A stretch of 64,000 nt of DNA, from assembly GCF_947496985.1 (NCBI RefSeq), contig NZ_CANMEZ010000002.1, positions 496,001 through 560,000 of the forward strand, given 5' to 3'. This document shows positions 8,428-19,268 of the stretch, piece after piece (the first letter of the stretch is position 1; each line of letters starts with the position of its first letter). The notes beneath the pieces were generated by a model. The model worked only from the letters and a program-made list of their open reading frames with translations. It searched no databases and was not told where the DNA came from. Source of the stretch: an uncultured Kordia sp. (lineage in GTDB: Bacteria; Bacteroidota; Bacteroidia; Flavobacteriales; Flavobacteriaceae). Position numbers and translations under genes: made by a program.

Positions 8428-9811
8428 GGTTACCGTCTCTTAGTTTTTTATATTTTTCTCCTGATGATTTTAAAATTGATTTTACTTCTGCCTGTGCAAT
8501 TACAGGGAATGTTCTAGAGTAAAGTAAGAACAATACAAAGAAGAATCCAATCGTACCTATAAATATTCCTATATCTACAAATGTTGGTGAGAACATTGTC
8601 CATGATGATGGAAGGTAATCTCTGTGTAATGATGTTACGATAATTACGAAACGTTCAAACCACATTCCAATGTTTACAACAATAGAGATTATAAAAGAGA
8701 ACATGATACTTGTTCTTAATTTCTTAGACCACATAAATTGTGGAGAGAACACGTTACATGTCATCATTGCCCAATATGCCCACCAGTAAGGACCAGTTGC
8801 TCTGTTTAAGAATGCGTATTGTTCGTATTCTACTCCTGAATACCAAGCAATAAATAACTCTGTGATATATGCACACCCAACAATAGAACCTGTAATCATA
8901 ATTACGATGTTCATTAATTCGATGTGTTGTAATGTGATATAGTCTTCCATATTACACACTTTACGCATGATGATTAATAAGGTGTTTACCATGGCAAATC
9001 CTGAGAAAATCGCTCCAGCCACAAAGTATGGTGGGAATATTGTTGTATGCCATCCTGGTATTACAGACGTTGCGAAGTCAAATGATACAATCGTATGTAC
9101 AGAAAGTACTAATGGTGTTGCTAAACCTGCTAATACCAATGATACTTCTTCAAAACGTTGCCAATCTTTAGCACGTCCACTCCAACCGAAACTTACTAAG
9201 CTGTATATTTTCTTTTGGAAAGGTTTTACTGCTCTATCTCTAATCATTGCAAAATCTGGTAATAAACCTGTCCACCAGAATACTAATGATACAGATAAAT
9301 ACGTAGAGATTGCAAATACATCCCAAAGTAGTGGTGAGTTAAAGTTTACCCATAGTGATCCGAATTGGTTTGGAATTGGTAATACCCAATATGCTAACCA
9401 TGGACGTCCCATGTGAATAATTGGGAATAATCCCGCTTGTACTACTGAGAAAATGGTCATTGCTTCCGCAGAACGGTTAATTGCCATTCTCCACTTCTGA
9501 CGGAAAAGTAATAGTACAGCAGAAATCAGTGTCCCTGCGTGACCAATACCAACCCACCAAACGAAGTTTGTGATATCCCAAGCCCAACCAACTGTTTTGT
9601 TAAGACCCCAAACTCCAATACCAGTAGATATTGTATAAATAATACATCCAATTCCCCAAAGGAATGCTACTAATGCAATAGAAAATACTATCCACCATTG
9701 CTTGTTGGCTTTTCCTTCTACAGGAGCAACAATATCAAGAGTTACATCGTGATATGATTTGTCTCCGGTTACTAAGGGTTTTCTTATAGGTGCTTCGTAA
9801 TGCGACGCCAT
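8420..9811 (-). CDS. actC: alternative complex III quinol-oxidising membrane subunit ActC (NrfD/PsrC family)
   Basis: A 463-residue NrfD/PsrC-family membrane protein with about ten helices. ActC is the subunit to which the periplasmic-side quinol site of ACIII is assigned. The conserved HAGTLISAVLLLFRQKWR segment near residues 91-108 and HMGRPWLAYW near residue 133 are typical. It sits 35 bases after actB and overlaps actD by 8 bases. Confidence 0.95.
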   Translation of the reverse strand: MASHYEAPIRKPLVTGDKSYHDVTLDIVAPVEGKANKQWWIVFSIALVAFLWGIGCIIYTISTGIGVWGLNKTVGWAWDITNFVWWVGIGHAGTLISAVLLLFRQKWRMAINRSAEAMTIFSVVQAGLFPIIHMGRPWLAYWVLPIPNQFGSLWVNFNSPLLWDVFAISTYLSVSLVFWWTGLLPDFAMIRDRAVKPFQKKIYSLVSFGWSGRAKDWQRFEEVSLVLAGLATPLVLSVHTIVSFDFATSVIPGWHTTIFPPYFVAGAIFSGFAMVNTLLIIMRKVCNMEDYITLQHIELMNIVIMITGSIVGCAYITELFIAWYSGVEYEQYAFLNRATGPYWWAYWAMMTCNVFSPQFMWSKKLRTSIMFSFIISIVVNIGMWFERFVIIVTSLHRDYLPSSWTMFSPTFVDIGIFIGTIGFFFVLFLLYSRTFPVIAQAEVKSILKSSGEKYKKLRDGNHE

Positions 9812-9846
9812 AATCCGTTTATAATTGTTTCTTATTAATTCTTTTT

Positions 9847-12800
9847 TTATGCTTCTTTTGTGTTCCTAACCTTCACGTGATATTGTACGTTTGGCTTGGT
9901 TCCTACGTGCTCTAGCAAATGATACATACGATCATCTTCTAGTAATTCAGCTACTTTGCTTTCTTTGTCATTGATATCTCCGAATACCATTGCACCTGAG
10001 CTACATGCTGCTGAACAAGCTGTTTGGAATTCTCCATCTTTAATTTGACGACCTTCACGTTTTGCATCAAGGATTGTTTTTTGTGTCATTTGAATACACA
10101 TAGAACATTTTTCCATAACTCCACGAGAACGAACTACCACATCTGGATTTAACACCATACGACCTAAATCGTCATTCATGTGATAATCAAATTCATCATT
10201 CTTATTATATAAGAACCAGTTGAATCGACGTACTTTGTAAGGACAGTTGTTTGCACAGTAACGAGTTCCTACACAACGGTTATACGCCATATGGTTTTGA
10301 CCTTGACGACCGTGTGATGTTGCAGCAACTGGACAAACCGTCTCACATGGAGCATGATTACAGTGCTGACACATTACAGGCTGGAATGCTACTTGTGGGT
10401 TTTCAGAAGGGTCCTCTAATCTAGCAAAACCAGAAAGTGATCCATTTCCTTCCCCATCTCCAAATACATAATTTCCAAGACCTAAACCTTCAAAGTTTTC
10501 TTTCTTTTGATCATCACCTGCAAATGTATCTTCTGAAGAATAGTATCTATCAATACGCAACCAGTGCATATCTCTACTTCTTCTTACTTCAGATTTACCA
10601 ACAACTGGCACATTATTTTCAGCGTGACAAGCTATTACACATGCTCCGCATCCTGTACAAGCATTTAAGTCAATTGACAAGTTGAAATGATGTCCGATAG
10701 AACGATCAAATTCATCCCATAAATCAGCATCTTTCGATGTAGCTGAGATCATTTCGTGATCTTTAGACACATGTGGAATTGGATTGTAAATTCCTGAATC
10801 GTGCTTTAAGTTCGCAGAGTTGAATATCTCTAAAGTTGTTTCTTTTACGATATCTCCTCTACCCATTAAAGTATTATGCAACTGTACACATGCAAATTCA
10901 TGCACTCCTGAAGCAGCAGCAACTGTTACCGTTTGTGTTGTATTGAAATTGTTGTAAACTACATACGCGTTTACACCAGTTTGCATGTCTTCTTTGATTC
11001 CTGCTTTTTTACCGTAACCTAAAGCTAAACCTACAGTTCCTTTTGCTTGACCTGGCTGAATGATTACTGGCACTTCTATTGGATTATTACCAGCTACTGT
11101 TATTGTTGCATAACTACCATTTAAACCACCATTAGCAACATTTTCATTTACTAATCCTAATTCAGCAGCATCTGCTTTAGAAACTGTTAAGTAGTTATCC
11201 CAAGAAGCTCTTGTGATTGGGTCTGGAAATTCTTGCAACCAAGGGTTATTTGCTTGCTGTCCGTCTCCCATTCCTGTTTTAGCATATAACACTAACTCCA
11301 TTCCTGAAGCAGCTTTTGTACTTGCTAATTTCCTAGCTTGTGAATTCGCATCCGCATTTTGAGAAACAACTTCTTCTGTTTCTCCTTCTCCTTGACCAGC
11401 ATCCGCTTCTTCAATAGCTTCAGTTGCTTCATCAGCCAAACTAGTTATAGCAGTTGTTTTAAAAACACCATCATGTACAGCTTTATTCCAAGAAGTACCT
11501 CCTAAAATATCAGTTGACCATGTTTCTTTTACATATTCGTAATATGCTTTTTCATTTCCAGTCCATTTTAATAAAGCATCTTGAAATTGTCTTGTATCAA
11601 ATAAAGGACGGATTGTAGGTTGCATTACACTGTAATGACCTTTTTTCATTTCTACATCTCCCCATGATTCCAAGTAGTGAGGAGCTGAAGCAATGTACTT
11701 TGTATGTAATGCTGTTTCGTCTTCTTTCATTGTAAACGTAACAGCCAATTCTAATTTTTGTAAACCTTCAGCAAACTGTTTTCCTTCTGCTAATGTGTAT
11801 ACTGGATTTACACCAGCCATAATAACTCCACCAACAGCTCCATTTTTAACATCTGCAACTAACTTAGCAACTGCTTTGTCATTACCTTGTCTTATTTTAC
11901 GAGGTGCATTTGAATCAAATACTTCACTATTGATATGTTCATTTATTGCTAATACTATGCTTTGTGCATCTACATCATTAATTCCAGATACAACAACTGC
12001 TTTTGTTTTAGCTTGCTTCAATTGACCAACTGCTTTTGTAATAGCAGCTTCAGCTTTGTCAGATAATTTTCTTCCAGAAACAGCATTCCCAGTAATTCCT
12101 GCATAAATTTTTGCCAAAGCAACTTTTTGATCAGATGGAGATAATGGTATACGCTTATCAGCATTTGCACCCGATAATGTCATGTTTGATTCAAACTGAA
12201 TATGTCTTGACATTTTCGCATGACCATTTTTTCCGTTAGGAACTCTTCCTTTTGCATATCCATCATCATATCCACCGCCTTGCCAATCTCCTAAGAAATC
12301 TGCTCCAACAGACACAATCACTTCTGCTTTAGAAAAATCATAGTCAGCTAAACCTCTTTCTCCGTATTTTGTTTCAAAAGCGTCTAACGCAGTAGACTCG
12401 GATATTGCATCATATACTACATGACGCACATTTGGGTATTTAGCTTTGAATTCTCCAACCAATTTAGACGTAGAAGGACTTGCAAAAGTTTGTGTTAACA
12501 ACACAACTGGTTTTCCAGCCGCATTTAAACTAGCTAGCTTTTGCCCAACTTCTTTGTCTAATTGTTCCCAAGAAGCATCTTCACCACCAATTTTTGGCTG
12601 CTTTACTCTCATGCTATCATATAAAGATAGTACTGATGCTTGAATTCTAGCATTCGCACTTCCTTTAACAGCTGCTTCCTTGTTGTTTTCAACTTTGATT
12701 GGACGACCTTCTCTTGTTTTAATTAAGATACTTGCAAAATCGTACCCATCTGCAATTGTTGTCGCATAGTAGTCTGCAACTCCTGGAATAATAGTTTCCG

Positions 12801-13053
12801 GCTGCACTACATAAGGGATAGATTTAATAACTGGTCCTTCACAGGCTGCTAATGTAGCTGCGGCTGTACTAAAACCAACATATTTAAGAAAGTCTCTACG
12901 AGAAGTTGAAGAAGACTCTAACGTCTCTTTATCCCCTAAGAATTCATCTACAGGAACTTCTTCTACAAACTCATTCTGTCTAAGCGTCTCAACAATGGCG
13001 CTATTCTCATTTAGCTCCTCAACACTTTTCCAGTATTTCTTGTTTGATGCCAT
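9847..13053 (-). CDS. actB: alternative complex III iron-sulfur subunit ActB (molybdopterin-oxidoreductase-like fusion)
   Basis: A 1068-residue periplasmic subunit fusing a molybdopterin-oxidoreductase-like domain (about residues 90-740, without a recognisable cofactor or Fe-S binding signature) to a ferredoxin-like domain (about 760-1060). The ferredoxin part shows four cysteine clusters: CTGCGACVIACH, CQHCNHAPCETVCP, CVGTRYCANNCP and CSMCIQ...CSAACSSG, as expected for three [4Fe-4S] and one [3Fe-4S] cluster. A Tat motif SRRDFLK is at residues 52-58 and is followed by a lipobox-like LAAC, so export is by Tat with possible lipid attachment. It transfers electrons from quinol to the ActA haems. 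A Glu/Asp-rich linker lies near residues 540-560. Confidence 0.96.
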   Translation of the reverse strand: MASNKKYWKSVEELNENSAIVETLRQNEFVEEVPVDEFLGDKETLESSSTSRRDFLKYVGFSTAAATLAACEGPVIKSIPYVVQPETIIPGVADYYATTIADGYDFASILIKTREGRPIKVENNKEAAVKGSANARIQASVLSLYDSMRVKQPKIGGEDASWEQLDKEVGQKLASLNAAGKPVVLLTQTFASPSTSKLVGEFKAKYPNVRHVVYDAISESTALDAFETKYGERGLADYDFSKAEVIVSVGADFLGDWQGGGYDDGYAKGRVPNGKNGHAKMSRHIQFESNMTLSGANADKRIPLSPSDQKVALAKIYAGITGNAVSGRKLSDKAEAAITKAVGQLKQAKTKAVVVSGINDVDAQSIVLAINEHINSEVFDSNAPRKIRQGNDKAVAKLVADVKNGAVGGVIMAGVNPVYTLAEGKQFAEGLQKLELAVTFTMKEDETALHTKYIASAPHYLESWGDVEMKKGHYSVMQPTIRPLFDTRQFQDALLKWTGNEKAYYEYVKETWSTDILGGTSWNKAVHDGVFKTTAITSLADEATEAIEEADAGQGEGETEEVVSQNADANSQARKLASTKAASGMELVLYAKTGMGDGQQANNPWLQEFPDPITRASWDNYLTVSKADAAELGLVNENVANGGLNGSYATITVAGNNPIEVPVIIQPGQAKGTVGLALGYGKKAGIKEDMQTGVNAYVVYNNFNTTQTVTVAAASGVHEFACVQLHNTLMGRGDIVKETTLEIFNSANLKHDSGIYNPIPHVSKDHEMISATSKDADLWDEFDRSIGHHFNLSIDLNACTGCGACVIACHAENNVPVVGKSEVRRSRDMHWLRIDRYYSSEDTFAGDDQKKENFEGLGLGNYVFGDGEGNGSLSGFARLEDPSENPQVAFQPVMCQHCNHAPCETVCPVAATSHGRQGQNHMAYNRCVGTRYCANNCPYKVRRFNWFLYNKNDEFDYHMNDDLGRMVLNPDVVVRSRGVMEKCSMCIQMTQKTILDAKREGRQIKDGEFQTACSAACSSGAMVFGDINDKESKVAELLEDDRMYHLLEHVGTKPNVQYHVKVRNTKEA

Positions 13054-13086
13054 ATTATATATATAAAATTAGCTTCTTAATTAATA

Positions 13087-14379
13087 TTAATAGTGACATT
13101 TTCCACATTCTAAAGCGCCCATTTCTGAAGCTTTGAATGATTCAACACCATATTTCTCTTTTAACTGCTCATGAATCTTTTCGTAGTAAGCACTTCCTTT
13201 TAGATTCACATCTGTATCTCTATGACAGTTGATACACCATCCCATTGTTAATGGAGCGTGTTGCTCAACTATTTCCATTTCTTGAATTTCTCCATGACAT
13301 TTCTGACATTCAACACCAGCCACTGTTACGTGTTGTGAGTGATTGAAGTACACAAAGTCTGGAAGGTTATGAATACGAACCCATTTTACTGGCTTCGGTT
13401 CATTCACGTATGCTTGTTCTGCCGGATCCCATCCTGTAGCATCATATATTTTTAAAATTTCTTTATCGTAGAAGTCTTTTGAATATTTAGCTGAAGTTTC
13501 CCCATTGTACTCACCGATGTTCATATGACAGTTCATACAGATATTTAATGATGGAATTCCCGAATGCTTACTTACTCTTGCAGAAGAGTGACAGTATTTA
13601 CATTCTATTTTATTATCTCCTGCGTGAATTTTGTGTGAGAAGTGAATTGGCTGAATTGGCTGATAACCTTGATCAACTCCAACTTGCATTAGATATCCGT
13701 ATGCAAAGTATGCAGATCCTAATAAGAAGAAGATTGTTGTTACAATTACTAAGAATTGATTTTGAGCAAATGCTTTCCAGATTGGCGTTCCTTTTACCTC
13801 TTCCTCAAGATTCAATGTTCCGTTAGCAGCCGCAAATTTACGAAGTGTCTTATTTACTAGGAACAATCCTAATGCTAACAATCCAAATAATACGATTAAT
13901 GCCCAAAGCACCATTTGGTTTGAAAAACCTCCTGATTGATCAACTGGATCAATTGGAGTAACGATTTCTCCACCACCAGACTCCTTCACTTGAGCTGTAT
14001 ACGCAAGAATGTTGTCGATATCCTCATTTTTCAATTGAGGAAAAGCAGTCATTGCTTTCTTTCCGTTTTTCTCATACGTTTTTACCGCGTATGCATCTCC
14101 GGACTTAATCATTGCCGAACTGTTCTTAATCCAGCTGTACAACCATTCCCTATCTAAACCTTCTTCATCAGACAAACGTTGCTCAATGTTCCTTAGATAA
14201 GGACCTGTTGAAGCTTTGTCTAGCTTATGACAAGCAGCACAGTTTGCATTAAATAAAGCCTTACCTGCTTTTGCAGCAGCATCATCCTGTGCAAAGAGAG
14301 AAGTTGAAAATGCCAGCATCAGCGCTAGCGCGATTCCTAAAATTCTTGAAATTGAATTACGGTGATTCACCTTTTTCAT
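13087..14379 (-). CDS. actA: alternative complex III multihaem cytochrome c ActA
   Basis: A 430-residue multihaem cytochrome c, the first gene of the act operon. It has an N-terminal signal segment (residues 11-30), a monohaem domain with CAACH near residue 46, a transmembrane helix at about 158-177, a second one near 210-230, and a C-terminal domain with five more CxxCH sites: CKYCH, CMNCH, CQKCH, CINCH and CGKCH. I count six haem sites in all, one in the N-terminal cytochrome domain and five in the pentahaem part. It accepts electrons from ActB and passes them to ActE or directly to the oxidase. Confidence 0.95.
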   Translation of the reverse strand: MKKVNHRNSISRILGIALALMLAFSTSLFAQDDAAAKAGKALFNANCAACHKLDKASTGPYLRNIEQRLSDEEGLDREWLYSWIKNSSAMIKSGDAYAVKTYEKNGKKAMTAFPQLKNEDIDNILAYTAQVKESGGGEIVTPIDPVDQSGGFSNQMVLWALIVLFGLLALGLFLVNKTLRKFAAANGTLNLEEEVKGTPIWKAFAQNQFLVIVTTIFFLLGSAYFAYGYLMQVGVDQGYQPIQPIHFSHKIHAGDNKIECKYCHSSARVSKHSGIPSLNICMNCHMNIGEYNGETSAKYSKDFYDKEILKIYDATGWDPAEQAYVNEPKPVKWVRIHNLPDFVYFNHSQHVTVAGVECQKCHGEIQEMEIVEQHAPLTMGWCINCHRDTDVNLKGSAYYEKIHEQLKEKYGVESFKASEMGALECGKCHY

Positions 14380-14460
14380 ATTTAAAAGTCTTCTTAATTT
14401 GGCATGATTTTTTCAGAGTTTATTTTAAACTTAGATGTTCATGCATTTTCCAAATTTGAG

Positions 14461-14468
14461 CAAAAATA
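14461..14468 (-). promoter_or_regulatory. candidate act-cox operon promoter, -7 box
   Basis: Minus strand reads TATTTTTG, a full match to TAnnTTTG, 81 bases upstream of the actA start. No convincing -33 TTG is seen at the usual distance. Confidence 0.4.
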
Positions 14469-14541
14469 CAAATAGCGTTTAATTTGAGAAATGTTAGAGA
14501 ACTCTTAATTTGTAATTTATAGTAATTCTAAATAAGATTTC

Positions 14542-14574
14542 TTGACTAAAGTTCGTTAGTATATTTTACATTTG
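14542..14574 (+). promoter_or_regulatory. promoter of the SPOR-domain gene
   Basis: A -33 TTG (14542-14544), 22 bases of spacer, and a perfect -7 box TACATTTG (14567-14574), 18 bases before the start codon. This fits the Bacteroidota TTG-N17-23-TAnnTTTG pattern well and implies a very short leader. Confidence 0.65.
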
Positions 14575-14592
14575 CACTAAATTGTATTCATT

Positions 14593-14994
14593 ATGAGATT
14601 TTTAACATTAAAAAAGATAAGCTTTATCGCAGCAGGTGCGTTTTTTTTCACAGGCATCAGCAGTGCTCAAGAAGGACAAATTAACTTGTCACAAGACCCG
14701 AAAATTGATAAATTACTTACATATAAGACAGAAATTAACCAAGAAACTGACAATGACAATCGTTACAGAATTCAAATTTTCAACGGAAATCGTCAGAATG
14801 CCGAGAAAGCAAGATCAAAGTTTCAATTAAAACATAGGGATATTACCACCAAATTAAAGTTTGAAACTCCAAATTATAAAGTTTGGGTAGGCAATTTTAG
14901 ATCAAGCTTAGAAGCGGATCGTTTTTTAGTTGAAGTAAAAAAGATATTCCCAAATGCTTTTTCTTTTATCCCACCAAAGAAGAAGAAAAAATAG
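14593..14994 (+). CDS. SPOR-domain secreted protein
   Basis: A 133-residue exported protein with an N-terminal signal peptide (cleavage probably after residues ISSAQ, about 26) and a C-terminal SPOR domain (about residues 55-127). The SPOR fold binds glycan strands stripped of peptide stems at division sites; the typical elements YRIQIFNGNR and YKVWVGNFRSSLEADRF are present. It ends in a run of lysines. It is a single-gene unit with its own promoter and a shared terminator, divergent from the act operon. A role in envelope or septal peptidoglycan biology is inferred from the domain. Confidence 0.85.
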   Translation: MRFLTLKKISFIAAGAFFFTGISSAQEGQINLSQDPKIDKLLTYKTEINQETDNDNRYRIQIFNGNRQNAEKARSKFQLKHRDITTKLKFETPNYKVWVGNFRSSLEADRFLVEVKKIFPNAFSFIPPKKKKK

Positions 14995-15017
14995 TCAACA
15001 CAATAAAAGGTATAAAC

Positions 15018-15052
15018 AAAAAAAAGGATCGCAAATTGCGATCCTTTTTTTA
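15018..15052. terminator. bidirectional terminator between the SPOR gene and infB
   Basis: A symmetric hairpin AAAGGATCGCAA / TTGCGATCCTTT flanked by A-run and T-run, between convergent genes. It can terminate both. Confidence 0.9.
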
Positions 15053-15070
15053 TGTATTTAAATTGAAAGT

Positions 15071-17971
15071 TTATTTCAATTTCTTTTTCACTTCCACTTC
15101 TTTGAAAGACTCTACGATATCACCAATTTTAATATCGTTGTAGTTCTTAACTTGTAATCCACAATCATATCCTTTACTCACATCCTTAACATCGTCCTTG
15201 AAACGTTTTAACGAAGCTAATTCACCTGTAAAGATTACAACTCCATCACGGATTAATCGGATACCAGAGTTTCTAAAGATCTTTCCATCTGTTACCATAC
15301 AACCAGCAATTGTTCCAATTTTAGATATTTTGAATGTTTCTCTAATTTCAGCATTACCAGTAATTTCTTCTTTAACTTCAGGAGATAACAACCCTTCCAT
15401 TGCATCTTTCACATCGTTAATTGCATCATAGATGATTGAGTATGCTCGGATATCAATTTCTTCTTTATCAGCCACAATTCTTGCATTTCCTGCTGGTCGC
15501 ACGTTAAATCCAATTATAATCGCATCAGAAGCACTTGCCAACAACACATCACTCTCTGTAATTGCACCAACTCCTTTATGAATAATTTTCACTTCAATCT
15601 CTTCCGTAGATAATTTTTGGAACGAATCTGTTAAAGCCTCAACCGAACCATCCACATCACCTTTAAGGATAATGTTTAATTCTTGGAAGTCTCCAATTTT
15701 GATTCTTCGACCAATATCTGTCAACGTAGTTCTTCTTTGCGTTCTTACAGACTGCTCTCTTAATAACTGCGTACGCTTTGCTGCAATTTGTTTTGCATCT
15801 TTTTCATCTACAAATACATTGAATTTATCACCTGCTTGCGGCGCTCCATCTAAACCAAGAATTGAAACTGGCGTTGAAGGATTTGCAGTCTTCACTTTGT
15901 TACCACGCTCATCAAACATTGCTTTGATTTTACCACTGTGTTTACCAGCAAGTAAATAATCTCCAATTTTTAATGTTCCGTTTTGCACTAGAATTGTTGA
16001 AACATATCCACGACCTTTATCAAGGAACGCTTCTACAACTGTACCAACTGCATTTTTATCCGGGTTTGCCTGTAACTCTAATAATTCAGCTTCAAGTAAT
16101 ACTTTTTCAAGTAATTCATCAACTCCTAATCCAGTTTTTGCAGAGATATCATGCGATTGAATTTTTCCTCCCCAATCTTCTACAAGAAGGTTCATTGCCG
16201 CTAGTTTCTCTTTTATCTTATCTGGGTTTGCTGTTGGTCTATCAATTTTGTTTATCGCAAATACAATAGGAACTCCAGCTGCTTGCGCGTGACTGATCGC
16301 TTCTTTTGTTTGTGGCATTACATCATCATCTGCCGCAATTACAATAATTGCAATATCCGTTACTTGTGCACCACGAGCACGCATCGCAGTAAACGCCTCG
16401 TGACCTGGTGTGTCTAAGAATGTAATTCGCTGACCACTCTCAAGCTGTACTCCATATGCTCCAATATGCTGTGTAATTCCTCCTGATTCACCTGCAATTA
16501 CATTTTCTTTACGAATATGATCCAGCAATGATGTTTTACCGTGATCCACGTGACCCATTACTGTCACAATTGGCGCTCTTGGAGATAAATCTTCCGGCGC
16601 ATCTTCTTCTTCCTGAATTGCTTCTTCAATATCAGCCGCAATGAAGTCTACACTAAATCCGAATTCTTCCGCAACTATTGATAATGTATCAGCATCTAAA
16701 CGTTGGTTCATAGTAACCATGATTCCCAACATCATACATTTAGAGATGATTTCGTTGATTCCAACATCCATCATTGTAGCAAGCTCACCAACAGTTACAA
16801 ATTCCGTTGCCTTTAGCACTTTACTTTCTGCCGCTTGTTGCTCTAGAGTTTCTTCGTTTTTCTGCCTACGTACATCACGCTTATCTTTACGATATTTAGC
16901 TCCTCTGGATTTGTTACTCTTTCCTTGCAGCTTTTCAAGCGTTTCACGTACTTGTTTTTGCACTTCTTCTTCTGTTGGCTCTACTTTAGCCACAGGAGCT
17001 TTTCTAGCATGTCCGCCTCGACGGTTTCCGCCACGGTTTCCACCACCACGATTTCCACCACGGTTGTTATTATTATTATTTCCGCCTGGACGGCCTGAAT
17101 TTGTTTTAGAGATACGCTTACGCTTCTTTCTCTTATCAGCTTCAGATTCTTTTTTATTATCTTCTTTCTTCTTTTTGGCCTTATTGAATTGTGTCAAGTC
17201 AATTTTTTGACCTGTCATCTTAGGACCTGAAAGCTTTTGATATTTAGTAGCAATTACTTTCTTTTCTGGCTCTGTAGTTTCTTCAGTTTTAGCAGGAGCT
17301 TGAGTTTGGGCAGGCTTTTCCGTCACTTTCGCTTTTGGTTCTACTTTTTTAACAGGCACTTTTTTAACCTCTACAGGTTTTTGAACTGGCGCTGCTTTTT
17401 CTGTTTTTACTACAGGAGTTTCCTTTTTAGAAACTTCTTTCTTAGGAGCTTCTTTCTTAGGAGTTTCTTTCTTAGGAGCTTCTTGCTTCTCCACTGCTTT
17501 CGGTTGTTCTTGTTGCTTTTTTGGCTGAGCTTGAACTTCCTTAACAGGCGTAGCTTTTGGAGCTTTTGGTGCTTTTTCTACTTTTTTCTGTACCGGTTCC
17601 GACTTGGTTTTTTGAGGGTTTAGATCTATTTTACCAACCGTTTTCGGTCCAGAAAGATTTGCTTTAGCACGCACCACTTCTTCGCGTTGCTCTCTTCTAC
17701 GTTGCGCTTCTTCTTGCTCTTTTACAAGTTGCTCTCTCAACGCTTCTTTCTCCTTCCTTTTTTCCTCTCCTAATTCCTTAGAAGCCACTTTTTTGCTTTT
17801 ATCGGTTTGAAAACCATCAAGCAGCACATTGTATATCTCCTGTGATATTTTCGTGGTCGGTCTTTTTTCCACAGAATGTCCATTCTGCGACAAGAAATCC
17901 ACAGCTCTATCAATTGAAATATTCAATTCGCGTAGTACTTTACTTAGCCTTATTTTGTTCTGTTCAGCCAT
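15071..17971 (-). CDS. infB: translation initiation factor IF-2
   Basis: A 966-residue translational GTPase that delivers initiator tRNA to the ribosome. The N-terminus has the IF2_N fold ([13 protein letters not shown]), then a long low-complexity Lys/Pro/Glu linker (about residues 60-260) and a Gly/Asn/Arg-rich stretch (about 290-330, [12 protein letters not shown]), both typical of Bacteroidota IF-2. The G domain shows [11 protein letters not shown] near residue 476, DTPGHEAF near 522 and NKID near 577. Domains II to IV follow. It is the third gene of rimP-nusA-infB; several long plus-strand frames opposite it are low-complexity shadows. Confidence 0.98.
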   Translation of the reverse strand: MAEQNKIRLSKVLRELNISIDRAVDFLSQNGHSVEKRPTTKISQEIYNVLLDGFQTDKSKKVASKELGEEKRKEKEALREQLVKEQEEAQRRREQREEVVRAKANLSGPKTVGKIDLNPQKTKSEPVQKKVEKAPKAPKATPVKEVQAQPKKQQEQPKAVEKQEAPKKETPKKEAPKKEVSKKETPVVKTEKAAPVQKPVEVKKVPVKKVEPKAKVTEKPAQTQAPAKTEETTEPEKKVIATKYQKLSGPKMTGQKIDLTQFNKAKKKKEDNKKESEADKRKKRKRISKTNSGRPGGNNNNNNRGGNRGGGNRGGNRRGGHARKAPVAKVEPTEEEVQKQVRETLEKLQGKSNKSRGAKYRKDKRDVRRQKNEETLEQQAAESKVLKATEFVTVGELATMMDVGINEIISKCMMLGIMVTMNQRLDADTLSIVAEEFGFSVDFIAADIEEAIQEEEDAPEDLSPRAPIVTVMGHVDHGKTSLLDHIRKENVIAGESGGITQHIGAYGVQLESGQRITFLDTPGHEAFTAMRARGAQVTDIAIIVIAADDDVMPQTKEAISHAQAAGVPIVFAINKIDRPTANPDKIKEKLAAMNLLVEDWGGKIQSHDISAKTGLGVDELLEKVLLEAELLELQANPDKNAVGTVVEAFLDKGRGYVSTILVQNGTLKIGDYLLAGKHSGKIKAMFDERGNKVKTANPSTPVSILGLDGAPQAGDKFNVFVDEKDAKQIAAKRTQLLREQSVRTQRRTTLTDIGRRIKIGDFQELNIILKGDVDGSVEALTDSFQKLSTEEIEVKIIHKGVGAITESDVLLASASDAIIIGFNVRPAGNARIVADKEEIDIRAYSIIYDAINDVKDAMEGLLSPEVKEEITGNAEIRETFKISKIGTIAGCMVTDGKIFRNSGIRLIRDGVVIFTGELASLKRFKDDVKDVSKGYDCGLQVKNYNDIKIGDIVESFKEVEVKKKLK

Positions 17972-18022
17972 AAGCTATTTTAAATTTTTACCCTCTTTTA
18001 AATAAAAAAATTGCTTTTTCTA

Positions 18023-19255
18023 TTAATCTTCGAATTCTTCTTTTAGAATTCTAATTACTTCCCCTACGGTTTCTTCCTCTAAATCTGTTTGCTTTACAAG
18101 GAAGTCTAATTCTTGATCTAGTACACTTTTTGCAGTATCTAAACCAATTTTCTTAAATTCTTCAATTACCCAAGCTTCAATTTCATCAGAGAACTCAGTT
18201 AACTCAACATCTTCTTCAACACCTTCACGATATACATCTATTTCATATCCTGTAAGTTGTCCTGCTAATCGAATGTTAAATCCACCTTTTCCAATTGCTT
18301 TTGAAACTTCTTCTGGCTTTAAGAATACTTCAACACGCTTAGTTTCTTCGTTAATTTTTAACGAACTCACTCTTGCTGGACTTAAGGCACGTGTTATATA
18401 TAGCTGTAAGTTTGTTGTGTAATTGATTACATCTATATTTTCGTTCCCTAACTCTCTCACGATTCCATGGATACGAGAACCTTTCATTCCCACACATGCT
18501 CCAACTGGATCGATCCTATCATCATAAGAATCCACAGCTACTTTTGCTTTTTCGCCTGGTATTCTTACTACTTTTTTCACTGTAATTAATCCATCAAAAA
18601 CTTCTGGAATTTCTTGTTCGAATAATTTCTCCAAGAATTCAGGCGCCGTTCTTGACATGATAATCATAGGCTTATTTCCTTTTAAGTCTACCCTATCAAT
18701 AATCCCTCTTACATTTTCTCCTTTACGGAAGAAATCAGATGGAATTTGGTTTTCTTTTGGCAACACAATCTCATTCCCTTCATCATCTAATAATATCACA
18801 GCTCTGTGTCTAATGTGATGCACTTCTGCTGTATATATATCACCTACTAAATCTTTAAATTGCTTATAGATTGTTGTATTGTCGTGTTCGTGTATTTTAG
18901 AAATCAAATTTTGACGCAATGCTAAAATCGCTCTTCTTCCAAGGTCAATTAACTTTACTTCTTCCGACACATCCTCGTCTACTTCAAAATCTGGTTCAAT
19001 TTTTCTTGCCTCTGTAAGTTCAATTTCTTGATTTGGATCTTCTACTTCACCATCTGCAACAACTATTCTATTTCTCCAAATTTCTAAATCTCCTTTATCT
19101 GGATTTATAATGATATCAAAATTATCATCTGATCCAAATTTCTTTTTTAATGCATTTCTAAAAACATCTTCTAATATCGCCATTAGCGTTACACGATCTA
19201 TTAGCTTGTCGTCCTTAAATTCCGAAAACGACTCAATCAATGCTAGATTCTCCAT
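18023..19255 (-). CDS. nusA: transcription termination/antitermination factor NusA
   Basis: A 410-residue NusA, which binds RNA polymerase and RNA to adjust pausing, termination and antitermination. The order is N-terminal polymerase-binding domain (1-125), S1 domain (about 130-200), then KH domains with VGACVGMKGSRI near residue 252 and KAIGKGGFNIRLA near residue 321. It lacks the extra C-terminal acidic repeats of the E. coli protein, as is normal outside the proteobacteria. It lies 13 bases after rimP and 51 bases before infB. Confidence 0.97.
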   Translation of the reverse strand: MENLALIESFSEFKDDKLIDRVTLMAILEDVFRNALKKKFGSDDNFDIIINPDKGDLEIWRNRIVVADGEVEDPNQEIELTEARKIEPDFEVDEDVSEEVKLIDLGRRAILALRQNLISKIHEHDNTTIYKQFKDLVGDIYTAEVHHIRHRAVILLDDEGNEIVLPKENQIPSDFFRKGENVRGIIDRVDLKGNKPMIIMSRTAPEFLEKLFEQEIPEVFDGLITVKKVVRIPGEKAKVAVDSYDDRIDPVGACVGMKGSRIHGIVRELGNENIDVINYTTNLQLYITRALSPARVSSLKINEETKRVEVFLKPEEVSKAIGKGGFNIRLAGQLTGYEIDVYREGVEEDVELTEFSDEIEAWVIEEFKKIGLDTAKSVLDQELDFLVKQTDLEEETVGEVIRILKEEFED

Positions 19256-19268
19256 GACATGTCTTTAA

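Noticed and set aside
16641-17623. Long plus-strand frames (189 and 128 codons) opposite infB.
   Set aside because: They mirror the low-complexity Lys/Pro/Glu and Gly/Arg region of IF-2, giving Phe/Leu/Ser/Arg-rich proteins with no known pattern.
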